This document shows, one piece after another, positions 7,386 through 15,974 of a stretch of 64,000 nt of DNA. The stretch is taken from the NCBI RefSeq assembly GCF_021432385.1, contig NZ_JAEACT010000003.1, positions 124,001 to 188,000 on the forward strand, read 5' to 3'. The DNA comes from Clostridium hydrogenum. Lineage in GTDB: Bacteria; Bacillota; Clostridia; Clostridiales; Clostridiaceae. Within the stretch, counting starts at the first letter, position 1. Every line of letters starts with the position of its first letter. Position numbers and translations under genes: made by a program. The notes beneath the pieces were generated by a model. That model did no database searches. It saw nothing but the letters and a program-made list of their open reading frames with translations, and was not told the origin of the DNA.

Positions 7386-8621
7386 ATGGATATAAGTTTC
7401 GATAAAATTATAAGATCAATATCATTAGCTTTGGATCTTTCCCAAGCTAGCTCTATTGAGAGAGAATCCCTTAGCGCTGAATTTAAAACTTCATTTTCAA
7501 CTAGTCACAAATTTTCAAATCATTCAAAGCGTGTAACTTACATAGCTTTAAAGATAGGGAAAAAATTCAATTTGAGTGATGATTCTATGAAAAATTTATA
7601 CATAGCTGCTCTACTGCACGATATAGGAGCTGCTAATTCTTTAAATAAAAGCCACACTTCAGCTTCCTTTATTAAAGAACACTGCTTAAATGGTGAAAAA
7701 CTAACTAGAAATCTCCCTATTTTCAGTGATATTTCAAAAATTATTCTTAATCACCATGAAAACTTTGATGGCAGCGGTCCATTTTGTGCTAAAGGCAATG
7801 ATATTCCGATTGAAAGTAGAATAATTCATATTTGTGATTTAATAGATATGCTTTATAAGGAAAATATTCCTGCATACAATCAACGTACAGACATATGTTT
7901 TTCAATATCATCAAATTCAAATACAATTTTTGACAGTAATATTGTTGACGCATTTTTATCAGTTTGTGAAAAAGAAATTTTTTGGTTTGACCTAGAAAAT
8001 ATTTCATTTATTGATTTCATATTAGACAGTATCTCCCCCGTAATTGATGCAACGGTTAACCTTGAACAATTTGAGCAAATTGCTTACATACTTTCAAAAA
8101 TAATAGATAACAAGAGTAGCTTTACGGCAGAACATTCAAGAGGAATTTCAAAATTAGCTTATAAGGTTTCAAAATATGTTGGATATCCCGAAGAAAAATG
8201 TGTAAAAATGAGAATAGCTGGCTTACTTCATGATATAGGTAAACTTGCAATTCCGTCATCAATACTTGATAAAAACGGTGCTCTTACGGATGACGAATTT
8301 TCAATTATAAAATCACATGTTTACTATACAAAAATTATCTTAGATAGGATTGAAGACATTAAAGAGATTAGCTATTGGGCATCTTCTCATCATGAAAAAC
8401 TCAACGGTCGAGGATATCCGATGAAACTTACAGCTGATAAAATATCTGAGGAATGCCGAATAATGTGTGTGTGTGATATTTATCAAGCATTAATAGAAGA
8501 CAGACCTTACAGAAAAGGCTTAAGCTATGAACAATCCTTTAAAATACTTAATGGCATGACTTCAGATGGTTTTATTTGTCCTAAGGCTGTAGAACAATTG
8601 AAAGGTGCTTTACATAGTTAA
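7386..8621 (+). CDS. Dual HD-domain protein with C-terminal HD-GYP domain
   Basis: 411 residues with two HD phosphohydrolase domains. The first (about 45-160) keeps NHSKRV, LLHDIG and NHHENFDGSG, but has GSGPF where HD-GYP proteins have GxGYP. The second (about 240-400) is a full HD-GYP domain: EHSRGISK, LLHDIGK, SSHHEKLNGRGYP and CDIYQAL. HD-GYP enzymes hydrolyse cyclic di-GMP or related cyclic dinucleotides. No membrane segment or receiver is present, so it is probably cytoplasmic. GGAGGATAACT precedes the ATG. It is followed by its own terminator and stands as a single-gene unit. Confidence 0.88.
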   Translation: MDISFDKIIRSISLALDLSQASSIERESLSAEFKTSFSTSHKFSNHSKRVTYIALKIGKKFNLSDDSMKNLYIAALLHDIGAANSLNKSHTSASFIKEHCLNGEKLTRNLPIFSDISKIILNHHENFDGSGPFCAKGNDIPIESRIIHICDLIDMLYKENIPAYNQRTDICFSISSNSNTIFDSNIVDAFLSVCEKEIFWFDLENISFIDFILDSISPVIDATVNLEQFEQIAYILSKIIDNKSSFTAEHSRGISKLAYKVSKYVGYPEEKCVKMRIAGLLHDIGKLAIPSSILDKNGALTDDEFSIIKSHVYYTKIILDRIEDIKEISYWASSHHEKLNGRGYPMKLTADKISEECRIMCVCDIYQALIEDRPYRKGLSYEQSFKILNGMTSDGFICPKAVEQLKGALHS

Positions 8622-8658
8622 GGTAATAATTCTTTGTATTACCTTTTCTTTTTTTTAT
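8620..8658 (+). terminator. Intrinsic terminator after the HD-GYP gene
   Basis: Nine-bp stem AAGGTAATA/TATTACCTT followed by a long T-rich run; it begins within the stop codon. Confidence 0.85.
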
Positions 8659-8704
8659 TTTTGATATAAAATATTTTTATGGATAAACGTTCAGAGGTGA
8701 TAAA

Positions 8705-9163
8705 ATGGAATTTATTGTTGACAGTGTTGAAAAAACCTTAAATATAGGAGAACAATTTGGTGCTCTCGTAAAAGAAGGGGATATAATCTGCATAAATGGG
8801 GATCTCGGTGCGGGAAAAACTCATTTTACTAAAGGTCTTGCTAAAGGTCTTGGAATAACTGATTACATAACAAGTCCCACATTTAACATATTAAATGAAT
8901 ATAATGGTAGACTTAAATTATATCATTTTGATGTATACAGAGTTAATGACCCAGATGAAATTGCTGCTATAGGATTTGATGATTACATATTTAGTGATTC
9001 TGTAAGTGTTATAGAATGGTCAAATTATATTGACGAACTTATACCACTTGAAAGAATAAATTTAACTATAACTAAACTTCCAGAGCTCGGAGATAATTAT
9101 AGAAAAATAGTAATAAATTCTATAGGAAATAGATATGATTATGTAAAGGAGATTAAAATATGA
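8705..9163 (+). CDS. tsaE: tRNA threonylcarbamoyladenosine biosynthesis ATPase TsaE
   Basis: 152 residues, the usual length. The Walker A loop GDLGAGKTHFTKG is near residue 35 and SPTFNILNEY follows, both typical of TsaE. With TsaB, TsaC/YwlC and TsaD it makes t6A at position 37 of ANN-decoding tRNAs. It starts a three-gene operon with tsaB and rimI; its last four bases overlap the tsaB start. The ywlC (tsaC-type) gene is also in this window at 51642. AGAGGTGATAAA precedes the ATG. Confidence 0.95.
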   Translation: MEFIVDSVEKTLNIGEQFGALVKEGDIICINGDLGAGKTHFTKGLAKGLGITDYITSPTFNILNEYNGRLKLYHFDVYRVNDPDEIAAIGFDDYIFSDSVSVIEWSNYIDELIPLERINLTITKLPELGDNYRKIVINSIGNRYDYVKEIKI

Positions 9164-9873
9164 ACTTACTTGGTATTGACACCGCTACAGAATCTGCTAC
9201 CTGCGCTGTGATGTCTGATGATAAATTACTTGGAGAAATTACTTTTAATTATAAAAAACAACACTCAGTAATACTTATGAATATAGTAGATTACACGCTA
9301 AAAAATTTAAAGCTCACTATAGATGACTTAGATGGATTTGTTGTTTCTAAAGGTCCTGGCTCTTTCACCGGACTTAGGATAGGCATGGCTGTGGTAAAAG
9401 GATTAAGCGATGGATCTAAGAAACCTTTTGTAAGTATATCCTCTCTAGATACCCTTGCATACAGTTTAGCTTACACTACAGGAATCATATGTCCAATATT
9501 AGATGCCTTAAGAAATAACGTATATACTGCATTATATAAATTCGAAGGAAATACTTTAAAGAAAATTACAGACTATATGGCAATTTCAGTAGATGAATTA
9601 GTAGAAATTTTAAAGAATCATGATTTACCTATAACTTTTATAGGAGATGCTGTTCCAAAATTTAGAGAAGAATTAAAAAATCAACTTTCAGATGTAAAAT
9701 TCGCACCTGCATCCTTAAATCTTGTTAAAGCTTCGGGTTTATGTGAACTTGGTATGAATTTAATTAAACAAGGAATTTGTGATAATCCTATTACATCTGC
9801 TCCAATTTACCTTAGAAAATCTCAAGCTGAAAGAGAATATGAATTGAGAACTGGAAGGGATATAAATGAGTAA
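9160..9873 (+). CDS. tsaB: t6A biosynthesis protein TsaB
   Basis: 237 residues of the ASKHA fold: opening GIDTATESATCAV and the conserved SKGPGSFTGLRIGMA near residue 65. TsaB is an inactive paralogue of TsaD that bridges TsaD and TsaE in the t6A complex. ATGA overlap with tsaE, and eight-base overlap with rimI, indicate tight translational coupling. Confidence 0.95.
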   Translation: MNLLGIDTATESATCAVMSDDKLLGEITFNYKKQHSVILMNIVDYTLKNLKLTIDDLDGFVVSKGPGSFTGLRIGMAVVKGLSDGSKKPFVSISSLDTLAYSLAYTTGIICPILDALRNNVYTALYKFEGNTLKKITDYMAISVDELVEILKNHDLPITFIGDAVPKFREELKNQLSDVKFAPASLNLVKASGLCELGMNLIKQGICDNPITSAPIYLRKSQAEREYELRTGRDINE

Positions 9874-10312
9874 TTTAGAAGTTTGTTCTTTTGAAAAAAA
9901 ATATCTTAGAGAAATTATGTCTATAGAAAATTTAAGTTTTTCAATACCATGGACAAAAGATGCAATGGAAAAAGAACTTACAAATAAATTTGCAAAATAC
10001 GTAGTTGTAAAACTAGATAATTTAGTTATAGGCTATGGGGGAATGTGGCTTATACTTGATGAAGGGCACATCACTAATATAGCTGTTCATCCTGAATTTA
10101 GGGGAATAGGTGCTGGCAAAAAAATAATTGAAGCACTTATTGATGTTTGTAAAAAAAATGACATCAGTTCTCTTACCCTTGAGGTACGTGTTTCAAACTA
10201 TGTTGCCAAAAATCTTTATACAAAGTTTGGATTTATAGAAGAAGGCATCAGAAAAAATTATTACAACGACAATAATGAAGATGCAATAATAATGTGGAAA
10301 AGAAACATTTAA
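9866..10312 (+). CDS. rimI: Ribosomal protein alanine N-acetyltransferase (RimI-type GNAT)
   Basis: 148 residues with the GNAT acetyl-CoA site HPEFRGIGAGKKIIEAL and the C-terminal AKNLYTKFGFIEEGIRKNYY typical of RimI. RimI acetylates the N-terminal alanine of ribosomal protein S18 in enteric bacteria; in Firmicutes it regularly accompanies tsaE-tsaB as here, and its true substrate is less certain. A family A element starts 18 bases after the stop and may provide the operon's end hairpin. Confidence 0.92.
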   Translation: MSNLEVCSFEKKYLREIMSIENLSFSIPWTKDAMEKELTNKFAKYVVVKLDNLVIGYGGMWLILDEGHITNIAVHPEFRGIGAGKKIIEALIDVCKKNDISSLTLEVRVSNYVAKNLYTKFGFIEEGIRKNYYNDNNEDAIIMWKRNI

Positions 10313-10329
10313 AAATACGAAACATTATT

Positions 10330-10543
10330 CAGAGTACGGAGTACAGAGTACAAAGTACAGTGAAGGATGATTTTCTGTAGCAAAGCTACAGAAAATCTTA
10401 AAACTTATTTTTTGATTGCTTACGCAATCGCGTTCCTAATGTTGTTCAGCGAAGCTGACAACATTTAAGTTTAAGATTTACCTGACGGTAAGGAAAGGTA
10501 AATCATCCTTCACTGTACTCTGTACTCTGTACTTTGTACTCTG
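10330..10543 (+). repeat. Family A palindromic element, copy 1 (complete)
   Basis: 214 bases. The ends are inverted repeats of about 44 bases that begin with four tandem heptamers of form CRRAGTA followed by CAGTGAAGGATGATTT. Inside are four separate hairpins: 10369-10397 (arms GATTTTCTGTAGC), 10414-10429 (GATTGC..GCAATC), 10441-10462 (GTTGT..ACAAC) and 10475-10504 (GATTTACC..GGTAAATC). No reading frame. Full relatives lie at 13763, 32287, 61442 and 63711. Confidence 0.92.
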
Positions 10544-10564
10544 GTTTAATGCTTCACATTATTT

Positions 10565-11191
10565 TTACTTTCTATCATATACTTCCTGAGCAGTATTGTT
10601 TTCTATCTCCTTGTGAAGTACTGGAGAAATCTTTTTATATACAGCCATTGTTATACAAGAAATTATTACTCCCTTTAAAATATTAAACGGAAATATTGCT
10701 AAGGCTACAAAACTGTTAATTCCATTAATACTAGGATTTATTGCATGACCCATTGCTACTATTGCTTTTATAGGGAAATGTAATGCTGTTTCGTATAAAG
10801 GTAATAAAACAAAGTAGTTAAGTAAGCTTCCTACTACTGCCATAATAACAGTTCCTGTTATAAGTGAAAGTACAGCATTTCCTCTTGTTTTTTTGTGCTT
10901 GTACATTGCCCCAGCAGTGAATACTAAGGATGCACCTATAAGAAAATTTGCAAGTTCTCCTACTCCAGCAGTTGCAGTTCTTGGAACCTGAAGAAGGTTT
11001 TTTACTAGTTCTATTAACACTCCAGCTACAGGTCCTAAGGAAAATGCACCTACAAGTGCTGGTAAATCACTAACATCTAGTTTTAAAAAACTCGGAAATA
11101 TTGGTATTGGAACTGCTACAAACATGAGTAAAAAAGCTATAACACCGAGTAGTGCAATTTTGATTAAATCACTTAATTTGAAATTTTTCAT
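10565..11191 (-). CDS. ribU: Riboflavin ECF transporter S component RibU
   Basis: 208 residues from the ATG at 11191, which has GGAGG seven bases upstream; a longer reading start at 11248 has no ribosome site and would overlap the terminator hairpin. Six or so hydrophobic segments, with the RibU-type opening LSDLIKIALLGVIAFLLMFVAVPIPIFPSFLK-like pattern and GVLIELVKNLL and TAGVGELANF motifs. RibU gives the shared ECF module its specificity for riboflavin. The FMN riboswitch directly upstream confirms the substrate. Confidence 0.95.
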   Translation of the reverse strand: MKNFKLSDLIKIALLGVIAFLLMFVAVPIPIFPSFLKLDVSDLPALVGAFSLGPVAGVLIELVKNLLQVPRTATAGVGELANFLIGASLVFTAGAMYKHKKTRGNAVLSLITGTVIMAVVGSLLNYFVLLPLYETALHFPIKAIVAMGHAINPSINGINSFVALAIFPFNILKGVIISCITMAVYKKISPVLHKEIENNTAQEVYDRK

Positions 11192-11230
11192 TTTTATGCC
11201 TCCTATTTTTGATATCTTCAGAAGCGCATA

Positions 11231-11257
11231 ATAAAAGCCCCAACACAAAGTCAGGGC
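11231..11257 (-). terminator. Terminator of the FMN riboswitch expression platform
   Basis: On the minus strand GCCCTGAC and GTTGGGGC pair (8 bp, two G-U) around a short loop and are followed by TTTTAT. It stands between the aptamer and the ribU ribosome site, so FMN binding should favour its formation and shut off ribU. Confidence 0.8.
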
Positions 11258-11276
11258 ATAAAAATTACACTTACAT

Positions 11277-11387
11277 TCTCTTCTTCCATCCAGACTTTAC
11301 TGTCGGCCTCGGAATTTCACCGAATCATGCCATATAATGGCTCGCGGGCTATACCGCCGGTAGGGAATCTAACCCTGCCCTGAAGAT
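11277..11387 (-). promoter_or_regulatory. FMN riboswitch (RFN element)
   Basis: The minus strand shows the conserved RFN core in order: CAGGGTTAGATTCCCTACCG, GCGGTATAGCCCGCGAGC, GATTCGGTGAAATTCCG, GGCCGACAGT and AAAGTCTGGATGGAAGA. It is followed by a terminator and then ribU, giving repression of riboflavin uptake by FMN. Confidence 0.97.
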
Positions 11388-11408
11388 TATCAATATTAAT
11401 TTAAATTA

Positions 11409-11437
11409 ATTATACTAAATTTTATAAATATATTCAA
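11409..11437 (-). promoter_or_regulatory. Promoter of the FMN riboswitch-ribU transcript
   Basis: TTGAAT (11437-11432) and TATAAT (11414-11409) with a 17-base spacer, 22 bases upstream of the aptamer. Confidence 0.75.
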
Positions 11438-11451
11438 GTAATTTTTTAATT

Positions 11452-13614
11452 TTAGCTTTCCTTTTTCATACTTAAGGATATTCTATTTCTTTTTTCATCC
11501 ACTTCAATTATTCTCACTTCAACTATATCTCCAACACTCACAACATCTAGAGGATGTTTTACAAATCTATCTGAAAGTTGACTAATATGCACAAGACCAT
11601 CCTGATGAACTCCAATATCTACAAAAGCTCCAAAATCAGCAACGTTTCTAACGGTACCTGTTAAAACCATGCCTGGCTTAAGTTGCTTTATATCAACTAT
11701 TCCTGTTTTAAGAATTGGTTTTGGCATTTCCTCTCTTGGATCTCTTCCTGGTTTCTTTACTTCTTTAACTATATCAACTAATGTTGGAACTCCTATTCCT
11801 AATTCTTCTGCTAATTTATCTACTCCTATTAATTTAACTCTACTCTCTATATCTGATAATTTTCCATCTTTAATATCGGAAACTTCATACCCAAGTTTAC
11901 CTAAAAGATTTTTTGCTGCTGCATAAGATTCAGGATGAACTGAAGTATTATCTAGTGGTTCTTTACTTTCTGTAACTCTTAAAAATCCAGCACACTGCTC
12001 AAAAGCTTTAGGTCCAAGCCTTTTTACCTTTAAAAGCTCTTTTCTACTTTTAAACTTTCCATTTTCCTCTCTATACTCAACAATATTTTTTGATATGTTG
12101 GCATTAATTCCAGATACATAAGAAAGAAGAGATGGTGTTGCAATATTTAAATCAACTCCAACATTATTAACGCTATCTTCAACTACTCCCTTAAGAGAAT
12201 CTTCAAGTTTTTTAGGAGTAACATCATGCTGATATTGACCAACACCTATTGATTTAGGATCTATTTTTACAAGTTCTGCAAGTGGATCTTGAAGTCTTCT
12301 TCCTATAGATATTGCACCTCTTAAGGATACATTTATATCTGGATATTCTTTTGTTGCAAGTTCGGATGCTGAATATACTGATGCCCCTGCTTCAGATACA
12401 ATTACATAATAAACATCTAAATTTCTTTCTTCTTTTACTTCTTTTATTAATCTTGCAACAACCTCTTCTGATTCCCTACTAGCAGTTCCATTTCCAAGTG
12501 ATATCATACCAACGTTATATTTATATACTAACGCTTTTAACGTCTTTACAGCGCCTTCTACATCATTTTGAGGTGCTGTAGCATATACTGTAGCTGTATC
12601 TAAAAGTTTTCCTGTTTCATCAAGTACTGCAATTTTGCATCCTGTTCTAAAACCTGGATCATATCCTAATACAGCTTTCCCTTTAATTGGTGGCTGCATC
12701 AAAAGCGACTTTAAATTAGCTTTAAATATTTCTATAGCTGAGTTTTCACCTTTTTCAGTTAGTTCTGCTCTTATTTCCCTTTCTATGGAAGGATATATAA
12801 GCCTTTTAAGCGAATCCTTAACACTTTCTTCTATGTATTTATCTGTTATTTCATTGCCTTTAAGGCAATTTAAGTTTAGATATTCAATTATTTTATCATC
12901 CTCACAAGTTATTTTTACCGAAAGAATCTTTTCGCTTTCTCCCCTGTTTATTGCAAGAATCCTATGTGGAGGTATTTTACTTACAGCTTCTTTAAATTCA
13001 TAATACATTTCATAAGGAGTTGGTTCTTTACTGCCTCCTTTTGTTTCAAGAATTCCTGTTTTACTTACATATTTTCTTATCCACTTTCTATATTCAGCTT
13101 CATCTGATATAACTTCGCTTATTATATCCTTTGCGCCATTTAAAGCATCTTCTACCGTTTTAACTTCTTTTTCCTCATTTATAAAACCTTCTGCTAGCTC
13201 TTCAATATTGCCTTTAAATTTTCCACTTAATATTTCCTCTGCAAGTGGTTTTAATCCTCTTTCAACTGCAATTATAGCTCTCGTTCTCTTTTTCTGCTTG
13301 TATGGTCTATATAAATCTTCAACCTCTGTCAAGGTATCTGCATTTAATACACTTTCTTTTAATTCATCATTAAGTTTTCCCTGTTCATCTATAGATTTTA
13401 TAACTGCTTCTTTTCTTTCATCTAAGTTTCTTAAATACACAAGCCTTTCAGATAATTCTCTAAGTATTATATCATCAAGTCCACCTGTTCTTTCTTTTCT
13501 ATATCTCGCTATAAAAGGAACAGTTGCTCCTTCATCAAGCATTTCAATAACACTATTTACCTGCTTTAATGCTATTTTAAACTCTTGTGCTAATCTACTA
13601 CTGATATCTTTCAA
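11452..13614 (-). CDS. tex: Tex-family S1 RNA-binding transcription accessory protein
   Basis: 720 residues, the usual Tex length. In order: N-terminal Tex helical region with FIARYRKERTGGLD near residue 35, the YqgF RNase H-like domain (LGYDPGFRTGCKIAVLD), helix-hairpin-helix repeats (YREENGKFKSRKELLKVKRLGPKAFEQC-like) and a C-terminal S1 domain (GTVRNVADFGAFVDIGVHQDGLVHIS). Tex binds nucleic acid and affects transcription and stress responses. Translation starts at TTG 13614, eight bases after GGAGG; no ATG is available in a suitable place. Single-gene unit. Confidence 0.95.
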   Translation of the reverse strand: MKDISSRLAQEFKIALKQVNSVIEMLDEGATVPFIARYRKERTGGLDDIILRELSERLVYLRNLDERKEAVIKSIDEQGKLNDELKESVLNADTLTEVEDLYRPYKQKKRTRAIIAVERGLKPLAEEILSGKFKGNIEELAEGFINEEKEVKTVEDALNGAKDIISEVISDEAEYRKWIRKYVSKTGILETKGGSKEPTPYEMYYEFKEAVSKIPPHRILAINRGESEKILSVKITCEDDKIIEYLNLNCLKGNEITDKYIEESVKDSLKRLIYPSIEREIRAELTEKGENSAIEIFKANLKSLLMQPPIKGKAVLGYDPGFRTGCKIAVLDETGKLLDTATVYATAPQNDVEGAVKTLKALVYKYNVGMISLGNGTASRESEEVVARLIKEVKEERNLDVYYVIVSEAGASVYSASELATKEYPDINVSLRGAISIGRRLQDPLAELVKIDPKSIGVGQYQHDVTPKKLEDSLKGVVEDSVNNVGVDLNIATPSLLSYVSGINANISKNIVEYREENGKFKSRKELLKVKRLGPKAFEQCAGFLRVTESKEPLDNTSVHPESYAAAKNLLGKLGYEVSDIKDGKLSDIESRVKLIGVDKLAEELGIGVPTLVDIVKEVKKPGRDPREEMPKPILKTGIVDIKQLKPGMVLTGTVRNVADFGAFVDIGVHQDGLVHISQLSDRFVKHPLDVVSVGDIVEVRIIEVDEKRNRISLSMKKES

Positions 13615-13762
13615 TTATTTTACCTCCTAAATTTACTCTACGTTATATTATAAAACAAATAGTTTGCTCATTTCAACTTTCATGTTGAGAGTACTTTATA
13701 GATATACAACTTGGAAATCAGAAATTGCAAATGCCAAGTTTATCCTGACAGCAATATTTTTT

Positions 13763-13973
13763 CAATTCACAGTTCACGATGCACAATTCACAATGAAGGA
13801 GGATTTACCTTTCGCTTCTCTCAGGTAAATCTTAAATTTAAATATTGTAAGCTTCGCAAGCACCATATATAGTGCTGTTGCGTAAGCAATAAAAAATAAG
13901 TTTTAAGATTTTTCTACGCTCTCGTAGAAAAATCATCCTTCACTGTACTCTGTAATCTGTACTCCGTACTCTG
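13763..13973 (-). repeat. Family A element, copy 2 (inverted, one end replaced)
   Basis: 211 bases in the opposite orientation to copy 1. The right end carries the CRRAGTA-type heptamers (as complement) but the left end instead reads CAATTCACAGTTCACGATGC, another short-repeat end, before rejoining at AATGAAGGA. Interior hairpins are present with altered sequences (for example TTTTTCTACG around CTCTCG). Lies in the 463-base gap between tex and the M28 gene. Confidence 0.85.
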
Positions 13974-14078
13974 TATTAAATTTTAATTTGTCGCCATAGA
14001 TTACGAATCAAAGTTATGTAATATATATTGGAACAATATCATAGAAATTATATGTATAATAAATTAAAAGGAGCCATT

Positions 14079-15446
14079 ATGAAAAAACGATTTGCTTATA
14101 TATTAATTATTTTTTTCATGTTTGTATTTATTTTTAGTTTCTATAAATATTTAACCATACACAAGTTTAACCACTCCGCTGTAATAAACAACATAACTTA
14201 TCTTTCAAGTACTAATTTCAAGGGCAGAATGGGTGGCACTCTTGAAAATGATGAAGCTGCAAGTTACATAAAATCTCAATTCAAAGCTTCTTCAATTAAA
14301 GAGTATTCTAATAATTATTATCAAAATTTTAAAGCTGATTATCCAAAAAGAATTCCTGGAGAACCTTATCTTAAAGTCGTAAATGGACACGGTGAAACTA
14401 TAAAAACCTATGTCTACAATAAAGATTTTAAAGAGGACATGCTAAATTTTAAAAAAAATCATTTTGTATTTTATAAAAGCTCAAATGTTATGTCTCAAAA
14501 TTCATTTTTGCAAATCACATCTGGAAAAGATCATTATATAATTTATTCTACAAAGGATAATAAGATAAACTTTAGGAGCTCATTTATGAGTAACAGCCCT
14601 TATTCCTTATGTATAATGGCTACACAAAGCTGTTTAAACGAAATAAAAAACTACGTAAAGAACAATTGCATAATTGATTGTTTTATACCATATACAACCG
14701 ATACAACAATATTAAAAAATGTTATAAGCTATATTCCTGGAAGGGATAAGTCCAAGCCTCCAATTATCATATCTGCACATTTTGACCACGTTGGAACTGA
14801 TTTAAGTGGCAACGTATATCAAGGTGCACTAGATAATGCCTCCGGAGTGAGCTTTATTATTGAAATGAGTAAATATATACATTCTCTAGGAACACCAGAT
14901 AGAAATATAATTTTCGCTGCATTTAATGGAGAAGAGTTTGGTCTTAAAGGATCAGAAGCTTTTGTTAATTCATATTATTCCAATTTAAAAGGCGGCGAAG
15001 ACTACAATTTTGATATGATTGGAAGTTCTCCTTCTATGCCTTTAACAATAATGGGAGGTAAAAAAGATAGTTCTAAGAATAGTTTAATAAATTCTATTTC
15101 TACAGTATGTGCTAAACAAAATATACATTTTAATTATCTTTTTGAGGACGCCAGCGATCATGCTTCATTTAGAAATAAAAATATTAACGCAGTAACCTTT
15201 TGCAATAATGATACTTCAAGAATTCATACACCACTTGATACTGTTTCACATATTAATACAGATTCAATTGATCGCTGCTTTGATGTTGCCTCTAGTGAAA
15301 TAGTTAATTCTGCATACAATAATTCTAGTATTTTTATTCTATATAACAAGCAAATTTGTGTATTATCACTCTTTGCCATAGCTGCATTAATCTTAGTTTT
15401 ATTGCAGGATAAAATATTTAAACAAAAATTAAAAAATGTGAACTAA
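14079..15446 (+). CDS. Membrane-anchored M28-family metallopeptidase
   Basis: 455 residues from the ATG at 14079, chosen because AAAAGGAG precedes it; the ORF extends upstream without a ribosome site. A signal-anchor lies at residues 6-25. The M28 catalytic region around 235-310 has SAHFDHVG (zinc His and Asp), GALDNASG (bridging Asp) and FNGEEFGLKGS (catalytic Glu and zinc Glu), then SDHASF with a further ligand. A second membrane segment (ILYNKQICVLSLFAIAALI) is close to the C-terminus. It probably acts as an extracellular aminopeptidase. The stop codon lies within the start of a family B element, so insertion may have reset the C-terminus. Confidence 0.88.
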   Translation: MKKRFAYILIIFFMFVFIFSFYKYLTIHKFNHSAVINNITYLSSTNFKGRMGGTLENDEAASYIKSQFKASSIKEYSNNYYQNFKADYPKRIPGEPYLKVVNGHGETIKTYVYNKDFKEDMLNFKKNHFVFYKSSNVMSQNSFLQITSGKDHYIIYSTKDNKINFRSSFMSNSPYSLCIMATQSCLNEIKNYVKNNCIIDCFIPYTTDTTILKNVISYIPGRDKSKPPIIISAHFDHVGTDLSGNVYQGALDNASGVSFIIEMSKYIHSLGTPDRNIIFAAFNGEEFGLKGSEAFVNSYYSNLKGGEDYNFDMIGSSPSMPLTIMGGKKDSSKNSLINSISTVCAKQNIHFNYLFEDASDHASFRNKNINAVTFCNNDTSRIHTPLDTVSHINTDSIDRCFDVASSEIVNSAYNNSSIFILYNKQICVLSLFAIAALILVLLQDKIFKQKLKNVN

Positions 15447-15748
15447 AGTGTAGTGCAAAATCAAAGAACCTTTGGCAGGTGTAGAAAAATAATGTTAGGG
15501 AATAGCGGCTCAAAATCCTAAATAAAATTAATAAAACTAAGCAGGAAATTTTTTAAAGCTTAAAATCTTTCGATAACTCGCAAAAACACGCTCAGACAAT
15601 CTAAAGCTCTAAAGCTTAAAAAAATTTCCCACTAAGTTTTATACAATTTTATTTTAGAAATTTTTTCGCCACTATTCCCTAACATCATTTTTTTCCTACA
15701 CCTACCAAAGGCTCTTTGATTAATCCACCACAGCTTTGTTTCACAATA
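15440..15748 (+). repeat. Family B palindromic element, copy 1
   Basis: About 309 bases. Imperfect terminal inverted repeats of about 50 bases start GTGTAGTGCAAAATCAAAGA and end as TCTTTGATTAATCC..CACAAT. Inner arms AAACTAAGCAGGAAATTT and AAATTTCCCACTAAGTTT surround a core with CTTTCGATAACTCGCAAAAA. It begins inside the last codons of the M28 gene. Copies 2 and 3 are at 49269 and 61804. Confidence 0.88.
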
Positions 15749-15807
15749 TGCAATTATTTTCTAACAACTTAGTACAGTAATTTTAATGATTTCAGTAATA
15801 AATATTG

Positions 15808-15838
15808 TTTCTGTACTACACCAAAATTCCGTAGGCAC
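15808..15838 (+). repeat. Conserved box downstream of family B copy 1
   Basis: TTTCTGTACTACACC followed by AAAATTCCGTAGGCAC recurs almost unchanged at 49649-49679, the same side of family B copy 2. Function unknown. Confidence 0.6.
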
Positions 15839-15854
15839 ACTGATATTTTTGATT

Positions 15855-15958
15855 ACTGTTGTCAGCTTCGCTGACAACAGTTAAGTTTAAGATTTACCTG
15901 ACGCAAGGAAAGGTAAATCATCCTTCATTGTACTCTGTACTCTGTACTTTGTACTCTG
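15855..15958 (+). repeat. Family A element, copy 3 (right half only)
   Basis: Begins at the third interior hairpin (GTTGTCAGCTTCGCTGACAA), continues through GATTTACC..GGTAAATC and ends with the heptamer end TACTCTGTACTCTGTACTTT. The left half is missing. It lies 16 bases before the prfB stop codon region and 107 bases after family B copy 1. Confidence 0.85.
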
Positions 15959-15974
15959 ATTTAGTTACTTCCCA

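Noticed and set aside
10330..10365. Heptamer repeats at family A ends considered as replication iterons
   Set aside because: They occur as inverted ends of many dispersed elements and no Rep or plasmid gene is present.
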